Of a stretch of 13,845 bases of DNA, positions 6,271 through 13,537 are shown piece after piece. The first letter of the stretch is position 1. Each line of letters starts with the position of its first letter. The stretch spans positions 1 to 13,845 of the forward strand of contig NZ_CALIJA010000017.1 in the NCBI RefSeq assembly GCF_938017615.1. The letters run 5' to 3'. Source of the DNA: an uncultured Campylobacter sp. (GTDB lineage Bacteria > Campylobacterota > Campylobacteria > Campylobacterales > Campylobacteraceae). Below the pieces are notes generated by a model, which had not been told where the DNA came from, ran no database searches, and was given only the letters and a program-made list of their open reading frames with translations. A program made the translations under genes and the position numbers.

Positions 6271-7649
6271 AAAGGGCTTTTTTAGCGCCGCTCCTTGCGC
6301 TGGGGCTTGCCGCGGCTCTTACTTATGCCGCGCCCGCAAAGGGACAAAGCACGAAAGATAAGATCGCCAAAGCTGGTCAAGAACTCAAAAGCTCGCAAAA
6401 GGAGGGTATGCAACTCTCGCAAAAGATCGACGAGATCGCTGGCCTTATCATAAAGGAGCAGGAGGGCTTTAAAAAGCGCGAAGGCGAGATCAAGCAGCTA
6501 AGCGAAACGATCGAAGGGCTAAAGGATCAATACGCCGCCGAAGCGCAGGAGCTTGAAAAGCTTAATAGCCAAAACGTCACGCTTCTTAGCGTGCAAAATG
6601 ATCTAGAAAGCAAGATCATAAGCGTGATCTCGCAAGAGCTATCGTTTGATCTAATCACCGACGTAAATTCCACCACTACGCCCGATTCTATCGTAGCTAG
6701 CGAAATTTTAGAGGGGCTCGGCGTCGTTATGAACGACGAGCTGAAGGGGTTAATCAAAGACTACGAAAATAATCAAAATTTTATCAACGAGCAGAACAAA
6801 AAGATCAAATCGATCCAGGCAAGCATGGCGGGCTACGATAAGAAAAAAACCGATCTTAACGCCAAGCAAACCACCCAAAAAGAGAAGCTCGCACAGATGA
6901 AAAAGGACAAAGAGGACTATATCGCGCGCCTAGAGAAGATAAACGACGAGCAAGACGCCATATCTAAGACCCTGCAGGAGCTTAAGATCATCGACGACGC
7001 CGAGGAAAAAGCCAAAGCGCAGAAGGAGGAAGCAACGCGCCAAGCAAAGCTTGAAGCGCAGAAGCAAAAGGAGCGCCAGGCGCGCGAAAAAGAGTACGCC
7101 AAAGCAAAGGCGGCTGCCAAAAAGGCGGGTAAGCCAGAGCCTGCGCCTCCTAGCGAGCCCGAGCCCGAAGTGAGCGAGCCAGCGGATGAGCGCGTAAGCA
7201 AGATCAACCAAAAGGTCAAGCAGTACGGCTCTAGCTATCAGTCCTCGCGCGTCAAAAAATACAGCGGAGCCAAGACCGCGGCGCCTCTGAACAGCGCGTA
7301 TTTGAAGCGGAAATTCGGCAATTACAACGATCCCGTGTATAACATCAAGCTTTTCAACGAAAATATCGTGCTGGGCTCAAACAGCGGCGACACGCAGGTT
7401 AAGGCGGTACTGCCGGGCAAGGTGGTCTTTGCTAAAGAAACCGCCGTGCTCGATAAGGTCGTGATCCTAGAGCACAGCGGCGGTATCCACACGATCTACG
7501 CGCATCTAAATCAGATCCCGCCTACCGTGCGCGTCGGCTCCAACGTCAAAAAGGGCTACATCATCGGGCGCATCGGCTCGGATCTGACCTTTGAGGTGAC
7601 GCAGCAGAACTACCACATCAACCCGCTTGATCTCATAAGTCTGAGGTGA
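6267..7649 (+). CDS. EnvC-like coiled-coil protein with degenerate LytM (M23) domain
   Basis: This is a predicted periplasmic partner of FtsEX, 460 residues. A signal peptide covers residues 1 to about 22-28. Long Lys/Glu/Gln-rich coiled coils run over about 30-115 and 165-275, followed by a Pro/Glu linker near 285-305 and a C-terminal LytM/peptidase M23 domain at about 340-460. In active M23 enzymes zinc is held by HxxxD and the second His of HxH. Here the first motif region reads LFNENIVLG with no His or Asp pair, and the HxH position (439-441) is Asp-Leu-Thr; only the YAHL His (413) remains. It is therefore predicted to be catalytically inactive, like E. coli EnvC, and to activate an N-acetylmuramoyl-L-alanine amidase when FtsEX moves it. 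It overlaps ftsX by four bases. Automated annotation would probably call it an M23 metallopeptidase; the missing ligands argue against that activity. Confidence 0.87.
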   Translation: MKRAFLAPLLALGLAAALTYAAPAKGQSTKDKIAKAGQELKSSQKEGMQLSQKIDEIAGLIIKEQEGFKKREGEIKQLSETIEGLKDQYAAEAQELEKLNSQNVTLLSVQNDLESKIISVISQELSFDLITDVNSTTTPDSIVASEILEGLGVVMNDELKGLIKDYENNQNFINEQNKKIKSIQASMAGYDKKKTDLNAKQTTQKEKLAQMKKDKEDYIARLEKINDEQDAISKTLQELKIIDDAEEKAKAQKEEATRQAKLEAQKQKERQAREKEYAKAKAAAKKAGKPEPAPPSEPEPEVSEPADERVSKINQKVKQYGSSYQSSRVKKYSGAKTAAPLNSAYLKRKFGNYNDPVYNIKLFNENIVLGSNSGDTQVKAVLPGKVVFAKETAVLDKVVILEHSGGIHTIYAHLNQIPPTVRVGSNVKKGYIIGRIGSDLTFEVTQQNYHINPLDLISLR

Positions 7650-7653
7650 AGCC

Positions 7654-8046
7654 GTGGGCGGGGAAAATTCTAAATTTAGCGGATCTTGCGAGGACGCCGA
7701 AAGTTTAAATTTAAGCGGACAGAATTCAGGCTGCGATTTAAATTTAGATGAGCAGAATTCTTTAAAAGAGCAGAATTTCGCCACTTCAAATTTGAACGAT
7801 GAAAGCTCTGCGGCGGCGTTAAATTTAAACAGTCAAAGCTCTGCCGCCATAGATATTGCCTCTACGTCAAATTTAGATAGCGAGAATTCCGCCACGGGCG
7901 CTACTGCGTTAAATTTTAAAAATAAAAATTCCGCGACGGCGGACATCATAGCGACATCAAAAACGATGGCGGGCGCCGCAAAAACAGGAAGCTACAACGA
8001 GCGTCGTAGAAGTAAAAACGACGAAAACAGCGCAAAACGATATTGA
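7654..8046 (+). CDS. Small Asn/Ser-rich repeat protein, unknown function
   Basis: A 130-residue ORF starts at GTG 7654, seven bases after GAGG (7643-7646) and four bases after the envC-like stop. It has no signal peptide, membrane segment or known domain. Residues 18-94 consist of six degenerate units of the form L/S-N-L-x-x-x-N/S-S-A, for example LNLSGQNSG, LNLDEQNSL, LNLNSQSSA and SNLDSENSA. The C-terminus is basic (YNERRRSKNDENSAKRY). The DNA is densely packed with AAATTT and GAATTC words (about 13 RAATTY sites in 393 bases), the same signature as the insertions in the two upstream enzyme genes. It may be a translated small protein, the carrier of a repeat cluster, or an expanded intergenic spacer that stayed open. 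Its position between coupled genes makes transcription likely; translation is uncertain. Confidence 0.5.
   Translation: MGGENSKFSGSCEDAESLNLSGQNSGCDLNLDEQNSLKEQNFATSNLNDESSAAALNLNSQSSAAIDIASTSNLDSENSATGATALNFKNKNSATADIIATSKTMAGAAKTGSYNERRRSKNDENSAKRY
7676..7935 (+). repeat. Cluster of AAATTTAA / AGAATTC repeats
   Basis: AAATTTA-type and AGAATTC-type words alternate through the small ORF. There are about 13 matches to RAATTY by eye across 7654-8046, including exact GAATTC at three places. They encode the L-N-L and x-N-S halves of each peptide unit. The word choice differs from the pseudouridine synthase insertion (which uses GATAAAATTTY), but the core pattern is the same. Confidence 0.6.
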
Positions 8047-8071
8047 GATTACAAGGGTAGCGGAGGAAATA

Positions 8072-8887
8072 ATGATAGCAGAGATAGCACCGACAAAAGA
8101 AGCAGAGGCGGCGAGGCCGCAGATCCAAGAGCTTACCAATTTTCTTAGCGAATACACCGCCAAGATGCTTAGCATCGGCACTTATACCGCGCGCATCGAG
8201 CGCTGCGTGCGCAGGATAGCGGACGCTTACGACTATGAGGCGAGCCTGATGATCTTCGTGCGCCACTTCATCATCAGCGTGATGGACCCCGCGGACAACT
8301 CTATCCGCCGCACCTACGTCAAAACGGGCGCTGCGGCGCAGATCAGCTTCGATCTGATCTCGGAGCTAAGCGCGCTTAGCTGGGAAATTTACGACGAGAA
8401 AATCCCCCTTGCGCGCGCCAGAGCCGCATTTGCAGAAATTTTAGCCTCGCAGAAGAAAAGCTTCGCCAAAACCCTCGTTCTGCTCAGCGTCGCAAATGCC
8501 GCGTTCTGCGAGCTTTTCGGCGGCGACGGCGGTGCGATGGCGTTAGTTTTTGCGGCTACGGCTTTTGGAATTTGCGCCCGCTATCTATTTAGCAAGCTTA
8601 AAATCAATCTAAAAATCCAATACATCGCGGTTTCGTTCGCAGTCTCCTTCATCGTCTCGCTAGGCGCTCGCTACGGGCTTAGCGCCACGCCCGACATCGC
8701 CGTAGGATCGAGCATATTGTTTTTGATCCCGGGCGTCTGGCTGATCAACTCGGTATTTGACATCTTAAACGAAAATATGCTCGTAGGCATCAGCAGAGGG
8801 CTAAACACCGGGCTTTTGATCATCTGCATCGCGATCGGGCTCTTTCTGACGCTTAGCATCTCAAATTTGGGGCTTGTAAATGTTTGA
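8072..8887 (+). CDS. ThrE-family exporter, N-terminal-type subunit (YjjP-like, DUF1212)
   Basis: The 271-residue protein starts at ATG 8072 with a strong GGAGG at 8062-8066. Residues 1 to about 125 form the soluble part seen in the ThrE N-terminal family: a helical start (YTAKMLSIGTYTARIE), a central stretch, and the amphipathic SFDLISELSALSWEIYDEKI helix region. From about 130 to 268 there are roughly five membrane segments, with FLIPGVWLINSVFDILNEN and GISRGLN as conserved features. In actinobacteria ThrE is one polypeptide that exports threonine and serine; the split form in E. coli, YjjP-YjjB, has been linked to succinate export. The next gene supplies the second half and overlaps by eight bases. 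Substrate unknown here; it looks complete. Confidence 0.82.
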   Translation: MIAEIAPTKEAEAARPQIQELTNFLSEYTAKMLSIGTYTARIERCVRRIADAYDYEASLMIFVRHFIISVMDPADNSIRRTYVKTGAAAQISFDLISELSALSWEIYDEKIPLARARAAFAEILASQKKSFAKTLVLLSVANAAFCELFGGDGGAMALVFAATAFGICARYLFSKLKINLKIQYIAVSFAVSFIVSLGARYGLSATPDIAVGSSILFLIPGVWLINSVFDILNENMLVGISRGLNTGLLIICIAIGLFLTLSISNLGLVNV

Positions 8888-9380
8888 TATAGCACTTTTG
8901 GTATTTAAGGATGCTTGCTTTGCCGCTGCGGCGGGGCTCGGGTTTGCGTATGCGTGCATGCCGCCTAAAAAGACGCTAGCCTTCTCGGCGCTGCTTGCGG
9001 CGGTTGCGCATTCATGCAGGTTTTTGCTGATACAGAGCCAAATTTTTTCGATCGCTGCCGCGACGCTTTTTGCGTCGCTTCTGATCGGCGTTTTGGGAAT
9101 GCTCTGCGCCAAGCGCCTCAAGGTGCCCGCAGAGATCATCGCCTTCCCCGCGCTGCTTCCGATGATCCCCGGCATCTACGCCTACAAGGCGGTTTTGGCG
9201 CTGTTTTCTTATATCAGAGCCTCAGGCGCGCAGCAGAAGCTCGCTCATCTCATCTCGTTTTTCGACAACGCCCTCGCCACGATCTCGATCTCGCTGGCGC
9301 TCGGCACGGGCGTCTCGATAACGCTGCTAATTTTCTACGAGCAGTCCTTGATGATCACTCGCGGAGCAAGAGGCAAATAG
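8880..9380 (+). CDS. ThrE-family exporter, C-terminal-type subunit (YjjB-like, DUF3815)
   Basis: The 166-residue, very hydrophobic protein has about five membrane segments and the family feature PALLPMIPGIYAYKAV near residues 92-107. It starts at ATG 8880 inside the last codons of the preceding gene, so the two subunits are translationally coupled and presumably form one inner-membrane exporter. It is the last gene of the rightward run; the next gene is convergent, 54 bases on. No strong terminator was recognised after the stop. The pair has no obvious functional tie to the division genes upstream. Confidence 0.82.
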   Translation: MFDIALLVFKDACFAAAAGLGFAYACMPPKKTLAFSALLAAVAHSCRFLLIQSQIFSIAAATLFASLLIGVLGMLCAKRLKVPAEIIAFPALLPMIPGIYAYKAVLALFSYIRASGAQQKLAHLISFFDNALATISISLALGTGVSITLLIFYEQSLMITRGARGK

Positions 9381-9434
9381 CGCTAAATAAGAAATTTTAA
9401 GCAGACGCGACGGGTAAATTTTATAAATTCTATT

Positions 9435-10385
9435 TTATTGCTCTCGTTTTATCTCTTTGGTTTTTTCATCGTAATAATATCCTTGCTCCACACCCAGCAA
9501 ATTATCTTTTATATCGTATTTATATGTATAATTTTCATCAAAAATACCTAGATAAAAAGCATACCGACTATATTTTATACCTTCTAACTCAAAAAATGCT
9601 TTATACGGTTTTATATCTTTCTTTTTAAAGTTATATAAATTACAAAAGTTATCGTATTTTTTATCTATTAGGCTTACATACATATCAAAAAATAGCATGT
9701 CGGTTGGAATAGAAAAAATTTTATCATTAGGATATTTGCGGTCGTATATTTTAGGATTAATTTCATTTAAAAATATTTTTTCCGTAAATAACATATCAAA
9801 TACATGTTTATCATTTTCTAATCCGCTAAAATATAATTTGTACTTTAAATTTCCATCCGACAAGATTAAACTATTATTATTTTCCCAAGGGTAAACAACT
9901 TCGCCTTTGAGCATGGACATATTTACAAAATCTTTGAAATTTGCTACGGCTTGTTTACCGTTGCAAGCCCTGTCTCCCAAACTCATAAAATATTCTAAAT
10001 TTATATTGTCATCTACAATGAAAAATTCGCAAGCTTTATCTGGACGATTATTTCCACCGCATCTTTCCGCCAACCCGCTATAAAAATTATAAAATTCATC
10101 GTCCACTTTACCGTATTGCTTCTTTATTTTTCTTTCCATATCACGGAATTCCTCCGCTGAAATATTTATAGATTTATAGGTCTTTTTAAGCATGCACTTT
10201 AACGCCCTATCCTTAAGCTGTATATCTGTAAGATTGCCATTTAGATCGCATACCCATTCATATGGACCAGTTTCAATTTTTTCGGCTAAATTTGGGTATT
10301 TATACTCCACGATAATCGAAAGTATCGCGCACAAAGCACATATTATTATGATGAAGGCTAAGCACAGATAATATCTCGTTTTCAA
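9435..10385 (-). CDS. AT-rich hypothetical membrane-anchored protein
   Basis: I do not recognise this 316-residue protein. It starts at TTG 10385 with GGAG six bases upstream. Residues 5-27 are a single hydrophobic segment (signal anchor, or an uncleaved signal peptide), and the rest is hydrophilic, rich in Tyr, Lys, Asn, Asp and Phe. This suggests an extracytoplasmic globular domain, with scattered Cys (for example WVCDLNGN, ERCGGNN, DKACEF, DRACNG) that could form disulfides. Its base composition is clearly more AT-rich than the flanking genes and its codons favour A/T endings, which suggests recent acquisition or relaxed selection. It faces the ThrE pair tail to tail and lies downstream of the PepSY gene on the same strand, 184 bases away, so it may have its own promoter. 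Confidence 0.7.
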   Translation of the reverse strand: MKTRYYLCLAFIIIICALCAILSIIVEYKYPNLAEKIETGPYEWVCDLNGNLTDIQLKDRALKCMLKKTYKSINISAEEFRDMERKIKKQYGKVDDEFYNFYSGLAERCGGNNRPDKACEFFIVDDNINLEYFMSLGDRACNGKQAVANFKDFVNMSMLKGEVVYPWENNNSLILSDGNLKYKLYFSGLENDKHVFDMLFTEKIFLNEINPKIYDRKYPNDKIFSIPTDMLFFDMYVSLIDKKYDNFCNLYNFKKKDIKPYKAFFELEGIKYSRYAFYLGIFDENYTYKYDIKDNLLGVEQGYYYDEKTKEIKREQ

Positions 10386-10569
10386 ATTTCGCTCCTAAAA
10401 TTTTCCGCAATATACCTCACATAGACTTAATCTGCGATAATTTTAGAATGTCTCAAATATCGTTAAATCAGAGCTTTTCTTGATCCGCTTCGGCAAATTT
10501 CATCTCAATGCTTTGTAGGTATTGGGCTCTCTTGCTCCGCTCGTCGCACCTCTATCGCCAAAGTAAAAT

Positions 10570-11730
10570 TTAGCCGAGCTTTTCTGACTTAAACGCCCTT
10601 TTTGCTGTCATATAAAAGCCGCTAAAGATAAAAAGCGCCATGCAAAGCGAGATGAACGACCATAAAATTTTACCCGCGAGCCCAAAAAAATAGCCCGTAT
10701 GCAGCTGATAGTTCGCGTCTTTAAACTCGCCCACGGTGATACCCTCCGTTTGCTTCTGCTGCGCGATTTTGCCCTCATTTAGCTTCACGCTCGCGCCTTT
10801 TGGACGGGCTGTAGCGGGCGCATCGGGCTCGTAGTATCTGACGCCGATCTTATCTCCGGCTGCGAGCATTAGGGTAAATTCTTTATACTCTATACCGCTT
10901 GATCTGAATATCTCATAAGCCCTCTGCGCGTCGCTAAATTTATACGTAGCGGGCTTTTTGCCCTCCTCCTTAGCAGGTGCGACGGCGTGATCTTTAGAAG
11001 TGGCGGCTTTAGGTGCGCTAGCTTGCGGTAAATTTTGCGAGCTTACAAAAAGCTTCATCACAGCATCGTTATACCAGCTATACGACCAATTAAGCCCGGT
11101 TAGGCAGATAAGCAGGTAAATCACCGCACTTAGCGAGCCTAGGCTTGTGTGTAGGTTATAAAAAAGAGCGTATTTTTTGAGTTTAAAATTCGGCTTTATC
11201 GCCTCGATAAATTTACGCCTAAGCCTTGGGAAATGCAGCCAGACGCCGCTTATTACGAGCAGTATCATCGCCACGACGCTCGCGCCTACGATCTGTTTGC
11301 CGATCTCGGCCGCGGTTTTGTTGCCGCTTAGCGCTAAACCCAAATTTCGGTGCAGAGACATCACCGTTAGCACAAAGCCCGTGCCGCGATCCTTGCCGAT
11401 GATCTGCGCGGTGTACGGATCGACTAGATACGCATCATTTCTGTTTGCGTAAACGACGAAGGCTTCGTCATCGCTTTTGGGCACGACGAGCCTTACGGGC
11501 TGCTTAGCGCCCGTTTGCTCGCTAAAGCTTTGCAGGATTTTCTCCACGCTTTGCATTTCGCCTGTTTTTTCGACCTTTTTAGAGCCCGCGTTTATTAGCG
11601 CCTCAAACTCGTGCTGATACGACAAAATCGCGCCCGTAACGCCTATGATAAGCAGCGGGATAGAAAAAACTATAGACAAAATCAGATGGACGTTAAACAA
11701 AATTTTATTACGCTTCAAAAGCGAGCTCAT
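10570..11730 (-). CDS. PepSY-associated TM helix protein, probable iron-regulated reductase-like membrane protein
   Basis: The 386-residue protein has the layout of the PepSY_TM / PiuB-FSR-like family. TM1 lies at about 13-37 with His15 at its start (FNVHLILS). A first PepSY-like extracytoplasmic region spans about 45-125, SLHRNLGL includes His127, and TM2 is at about 147-166. YNLHTSLGS includes His194 just before TM3, at about 198-216. A second extracytoplasmic region (about 220-340) has an Ala/Lys-rich linker, YQLHTGYFFG includes His344, and TM4 is at about 349-372. The paired histidines at the membrane edges are the expected haem-binding positions in ferric-siderophore-reductase-like members. 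ATG 11730 has AAGGA at 11737-11741. A TATAAT and a Fur-box-like site lie upstream, so iron repression is likely. Electron transfer to ferric iron is inferred; the substrate is unknown. Confidence 0.8.
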   Translation of the reverse strand: MSSLLKRNKILFNVHLILSIVFSIPLLIIGVTGAILSYQHEFEALINAGSKKVEKTGEMQSVEKILQSFSEQTGAKQPVRLVVPKSDDEAFVVYANRNDAYLVDPYTAQIIGKDRGTGFVLTVMSLHRNLGLALSGNKTAAEIGKQIVGASVVAMILLVISGVWLHFPRLRRKFIEAIKPNFKLKKYALFYNLHTSLGSLSAVIYLLICLTGLNWSYSWYNDAVMKLFVSSQNLPQASAPKAATSKDHAVAPAKEEGKKPATYKFSDAQRAYEIFRSSGIEYKEFTLMLAAGDKIGVRYYEPDAPATARPKGASVKLNEGKIAQQKQTEGITVGEFKDANYQLHTGYFFGLAGKILWSFISLCMALFIFSGFYMTAKRAFKSEKLG

Positions 11731-11779
11731 TGTAGATCCTTGCGAGATAAATTTAATCTTTATTTGATTGAGGTTCGCA

Positions 11780-11785
11780 ATTATA
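11780..11785 (-). promoter_or_regulatory. -10 element of the PepSY-protein promoter
   Basis: On the minus strand the hexamer TATAAT is a perfect sigma-70 -10 box, about 50 bases before the ATG at 11730. No good -35 is needed in Campylobacter, where upstream AT-rich periodicity is usual, and the upstream stretch here is AT-rich. The Fur-like site begins about 21 bases further upstream. Confidence 0.6.
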
Positions 11786-11806
11786 TTGTGCGATTTTAAA
11801 TATTTA

Positions 11807-11824
11807 GATAATTATCATTAAGAT
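11807..11824. promoter_or_regulatory. Fur-box-like operator
   Basis: The plus strand reads three adjacent hexamers, GATAAT, TATCAT and TAAGAT, containing the perfect palindrome GATAATTATC. This fits the NATWAT repeat description of Fur sites. It covers the -35 position of the TATAAT promoter at 11780-11785, which would let Fur-Fe(II) block transcription of the PepSY gene under iron-rich conditions. Fur binding is inferred from the match and from the gene type. Confidence 0.65.
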
Positions 11825-12082
11825 TTATGCTGCGAAATTTTAAGGCGTGTTATGATATCACAAGAGCGCCTAGGTACCTCGCGCAATGTCATAAACTGCA
11901 TATTTCAGAATATCGAAGCCAAAAATTTAATCCGCCTTTCGTGCGACAAGATCACTCTAGTAAAGTAAAATTCTAATCTCAAATTTATAAAAAGCGCGCT
12001 CAAAATCTCGTAAATTTAGAAATTTTGCGCTAAAATTGCCAAAGACGCGAGCTTGCGTAATCCAAAAAACAAGGTCATTATT
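11825..12082. other. Intergenic region upstream of the tandem paralogues
   Basis: About 260 bases without a supported gene lie between the Fur-like site and the first paralogue; both flanking genes point away from it. It is AT-rich, has several AAATTT words, and holds a short imperfect hairpin around 11842-11869 centred on TGATATCA. TAAAAT at 12031-12036 (preceded by TTTTGCGC) is a possible -10 for the gene at 12083, and AAGG at 12071-12074 is its ribosome binding site. No RNA gene was recognised. Confidence 0.35.
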
Positions 12083-12772
12083 ATGTCGCAAAGTATAGTC
12101 GAGTTTGCTACGATAATCCTTTATGTTACGATAGGCTTTTGCCTTCTTGTTTCATTGTTTCAGACAGATAGATCCTATAAAACCGTGTATCGCGGGACAT
12201 TATTTATCCCAGCCGATCCGCTTTTAAAAATACCTATGTTTATAATATGCCTAAGCTTCGGTGTAGTCACTCTATCCAGCCCGCACGTAGCAAAACATAA
12301 CGGTAATCCGGTACCCTGCTTTTACACCCACGATAAAATTTGCTCGCAGGAATACAAAGCGGCAGGCATAAATTTAAGATGCTTTGAAGAAGGCGATCCC
12401 AGATGCGTGGACGGATATCTGCAAATAAGCGGACCCAGGCTAATACTCGGCAAAATCATATCTGTCTGCGCCATAATTTTTTCCTTTATCGTGCTAATTC
12501 AAAAAGGAATTAGAATAGATAAAAGCGGCATCTGCAAAGAATGGGAAGTTCTGCCGCTTAAACATACGGAAAGGATAAACTTTGATGAGATGAGCTACGC
12601 CACATGGTTTATAAGAGGCATAAAAATAATCAGCATACGCGGCAAAAATAGCGACGTTAAATTCGGGGCGGGATTTTTGTATGCACGAAGGGATATAGAT
12701 TTTTTGCAAAATTTTATATTCGAAAAGCTCGCTGAAATTTCAAAAGCCGAAGCAGCCGAGCGAAACGCTTGA
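12083..12772 (+). CDS. Hypothetical three-TM membrane protein, paralogue 1
   Basis: The 229-residue protein is of a family I do not recognise. I chose ATG 12083 because AAGG at 12071-12074 sits eight bases before it; an in-frame TTG at 12053 has no comparable site. TM segments are at about 5-27, 49-66 and 120-139. Between TM2 and TM3 is a Cys-bearing loop with two copies of a C-F-x3-D-x2-C motif: CFYTHDKIC (79-87) and CFEEGDPRC (100-108), the latter followed by VDGYLQ. After TM3 comes a soluble domain of about 85 residues beginning KGIRIDKSGICKEWEVLPLK, which has the look of a small beta-rich, possibly PH-like, domain. It is clearly homologous to the next gene, 42 bases downstream, and probably co-transcribed. 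Confidence 0.75.
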   Translation: MSQSIVEFATIILYVTIGFCLLVSLFQTDRSYKTVYRGTLFIPADPLLKIPMFIICLSFGVVTLSSPHVAKHNGNPVPCFYTHDKICSQEYKAAGINLRCFEEGDPRCVDGYLQISGPRLILGKIISVCAIIFSFIVLIQKGIRIDKSGICKEWEVLPLKHTERINFDEMSYATWFIRGIKIISIRGKNSDVKFGAGFLYARRDIDFLQNFIFEKLAEISKAEAAERNA

Positions 12773-12814
12773 GCTTAATTTAACGCTAAAAATATCTAAA
12801 TTTAAGGCGGCGGC

Positions 12815-13537
12815 ATGATATTTTTATATTTGATATTCGGCATAAATCTTTTACTGTTTGGGCTTGCTATTTTAAAAAGCATGGTTTTTAAAAGCAAAGC
12901 CTCTTATAAAACCGTGCAAAAGGGCGCCTGGCTCATACCTCCTAGCCCCATAGCAAAAACTATGCTTATCGTGCTATTTTTATCCTGGGGTTCGTTGGTG
13001 GCGTTTGATGAGCCTTGGATAAAAACAACAAAAGGCAGAGGTAAAGTTGCATGCTTTGATGCAAACGATCCTCTATGCGTAGATGGGTATATGCAAAGAG
13101 GCGGCGGCGAGGCCGCACTCGTGATCGTGATGGGTCTTGCAATGATGCTAATTGCCATACTGCCGTTATCTGAAAAGGGCGTCATCATAGACAGCCGCAC
13201 CGTAAGGAAAGAGTGGAGATTTTTATCGTTTAAATTTAGCACAAAGATCGATATAGAAAACGCCCTTACGGAGAAAGGGATGAGGGGCGAGATGCCGATT
13301 TTGATAGTAGAAGACGGGCAAAGCGGCAAAAATTTTACGCTCTCATTCCCATACGCACAGCAAGATATAAAATTTATCGAAACAGAGATAAGAAAGAGGC
13401 GCTATAAGATGATGAAATCAAAAGAGGCGAAGGCTCCCCTCAAATCCGCGCTCAAAAAAACTATAAGCTTAAAAGGTGTGAATGAGCGCGCAAACATAGA
13501 AATTCTAAAAAATGACAAAGAGGGCGCGGGCGATTAA
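12815..13537 (+). CDS. Hypothetical three-TM membrane protein, paralogue 2
   Basis: The 240-residue protein starts at ATG 12815 after AAGGCGG (12804-12810). It shares with the preceding gene SYKTV near residue 30, LIPPSPIAK against FIPADPLLK, the loop CFDANDPLCVDGYMQ (C80 and C88, same C-x7-C spacing), KGVIIDSRTVRKEW after TM3, and FPYAQQDIKF against FLYARRDIDF. TM segments are at about 3-21, 48-65 and 101-118. It has only one C-F-x3-D-x2-C motif where paralogue 1 has two, and it carries an extra Lys-rich tail (about 200-240). The pair arose by tandem duplication and has since diverged strongly. Function unknown; the conserved Cys pair between two TMs suggests an extracytoplasmic disulfide or metal site. 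Confidence 0.75.
   Translation: MIFLYLIFGINLLLFGLAILKSMVFKSKASYKTVQKGAWLIPPSPIAKTMLIVLFLSWGSLVAFDEPWIKTTKGRGKVACFDANDPLCVDGYMQRGGGEAALVIVMGLAMMLIAILPLSEKGVIIDSRTVRKEWRFLSFKFSTKIDIENALTEKGMRGEMPILIVEDGQSGKNFTLSFPYAQQDIKFIETEIRKRRYKMMKSKEAKAPLKSALKKTISLKGVNERANIEILKNDKEGAGD

Noticed and set aside
9014..9400. Plus-strand 128-codon frame overlapping the second ThrE subunit
   Set aside because: Out-of-frame shadow rich in Arg/His; the membrane protein in the other frame is supported by family motifs and coupling.
9381..9434. Bidirectional terminator between the convergent genes
   Set aside because: Only short AT palindromes (AAATTT types) and no stable GC stem followed by a T-run were found.
12053..12082. 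TTG start ten codons upstream for paralogue 1
   Set aside because: No Shine-Dalgarno site before it; the ATG at 12083 has AAGG at good spacing.
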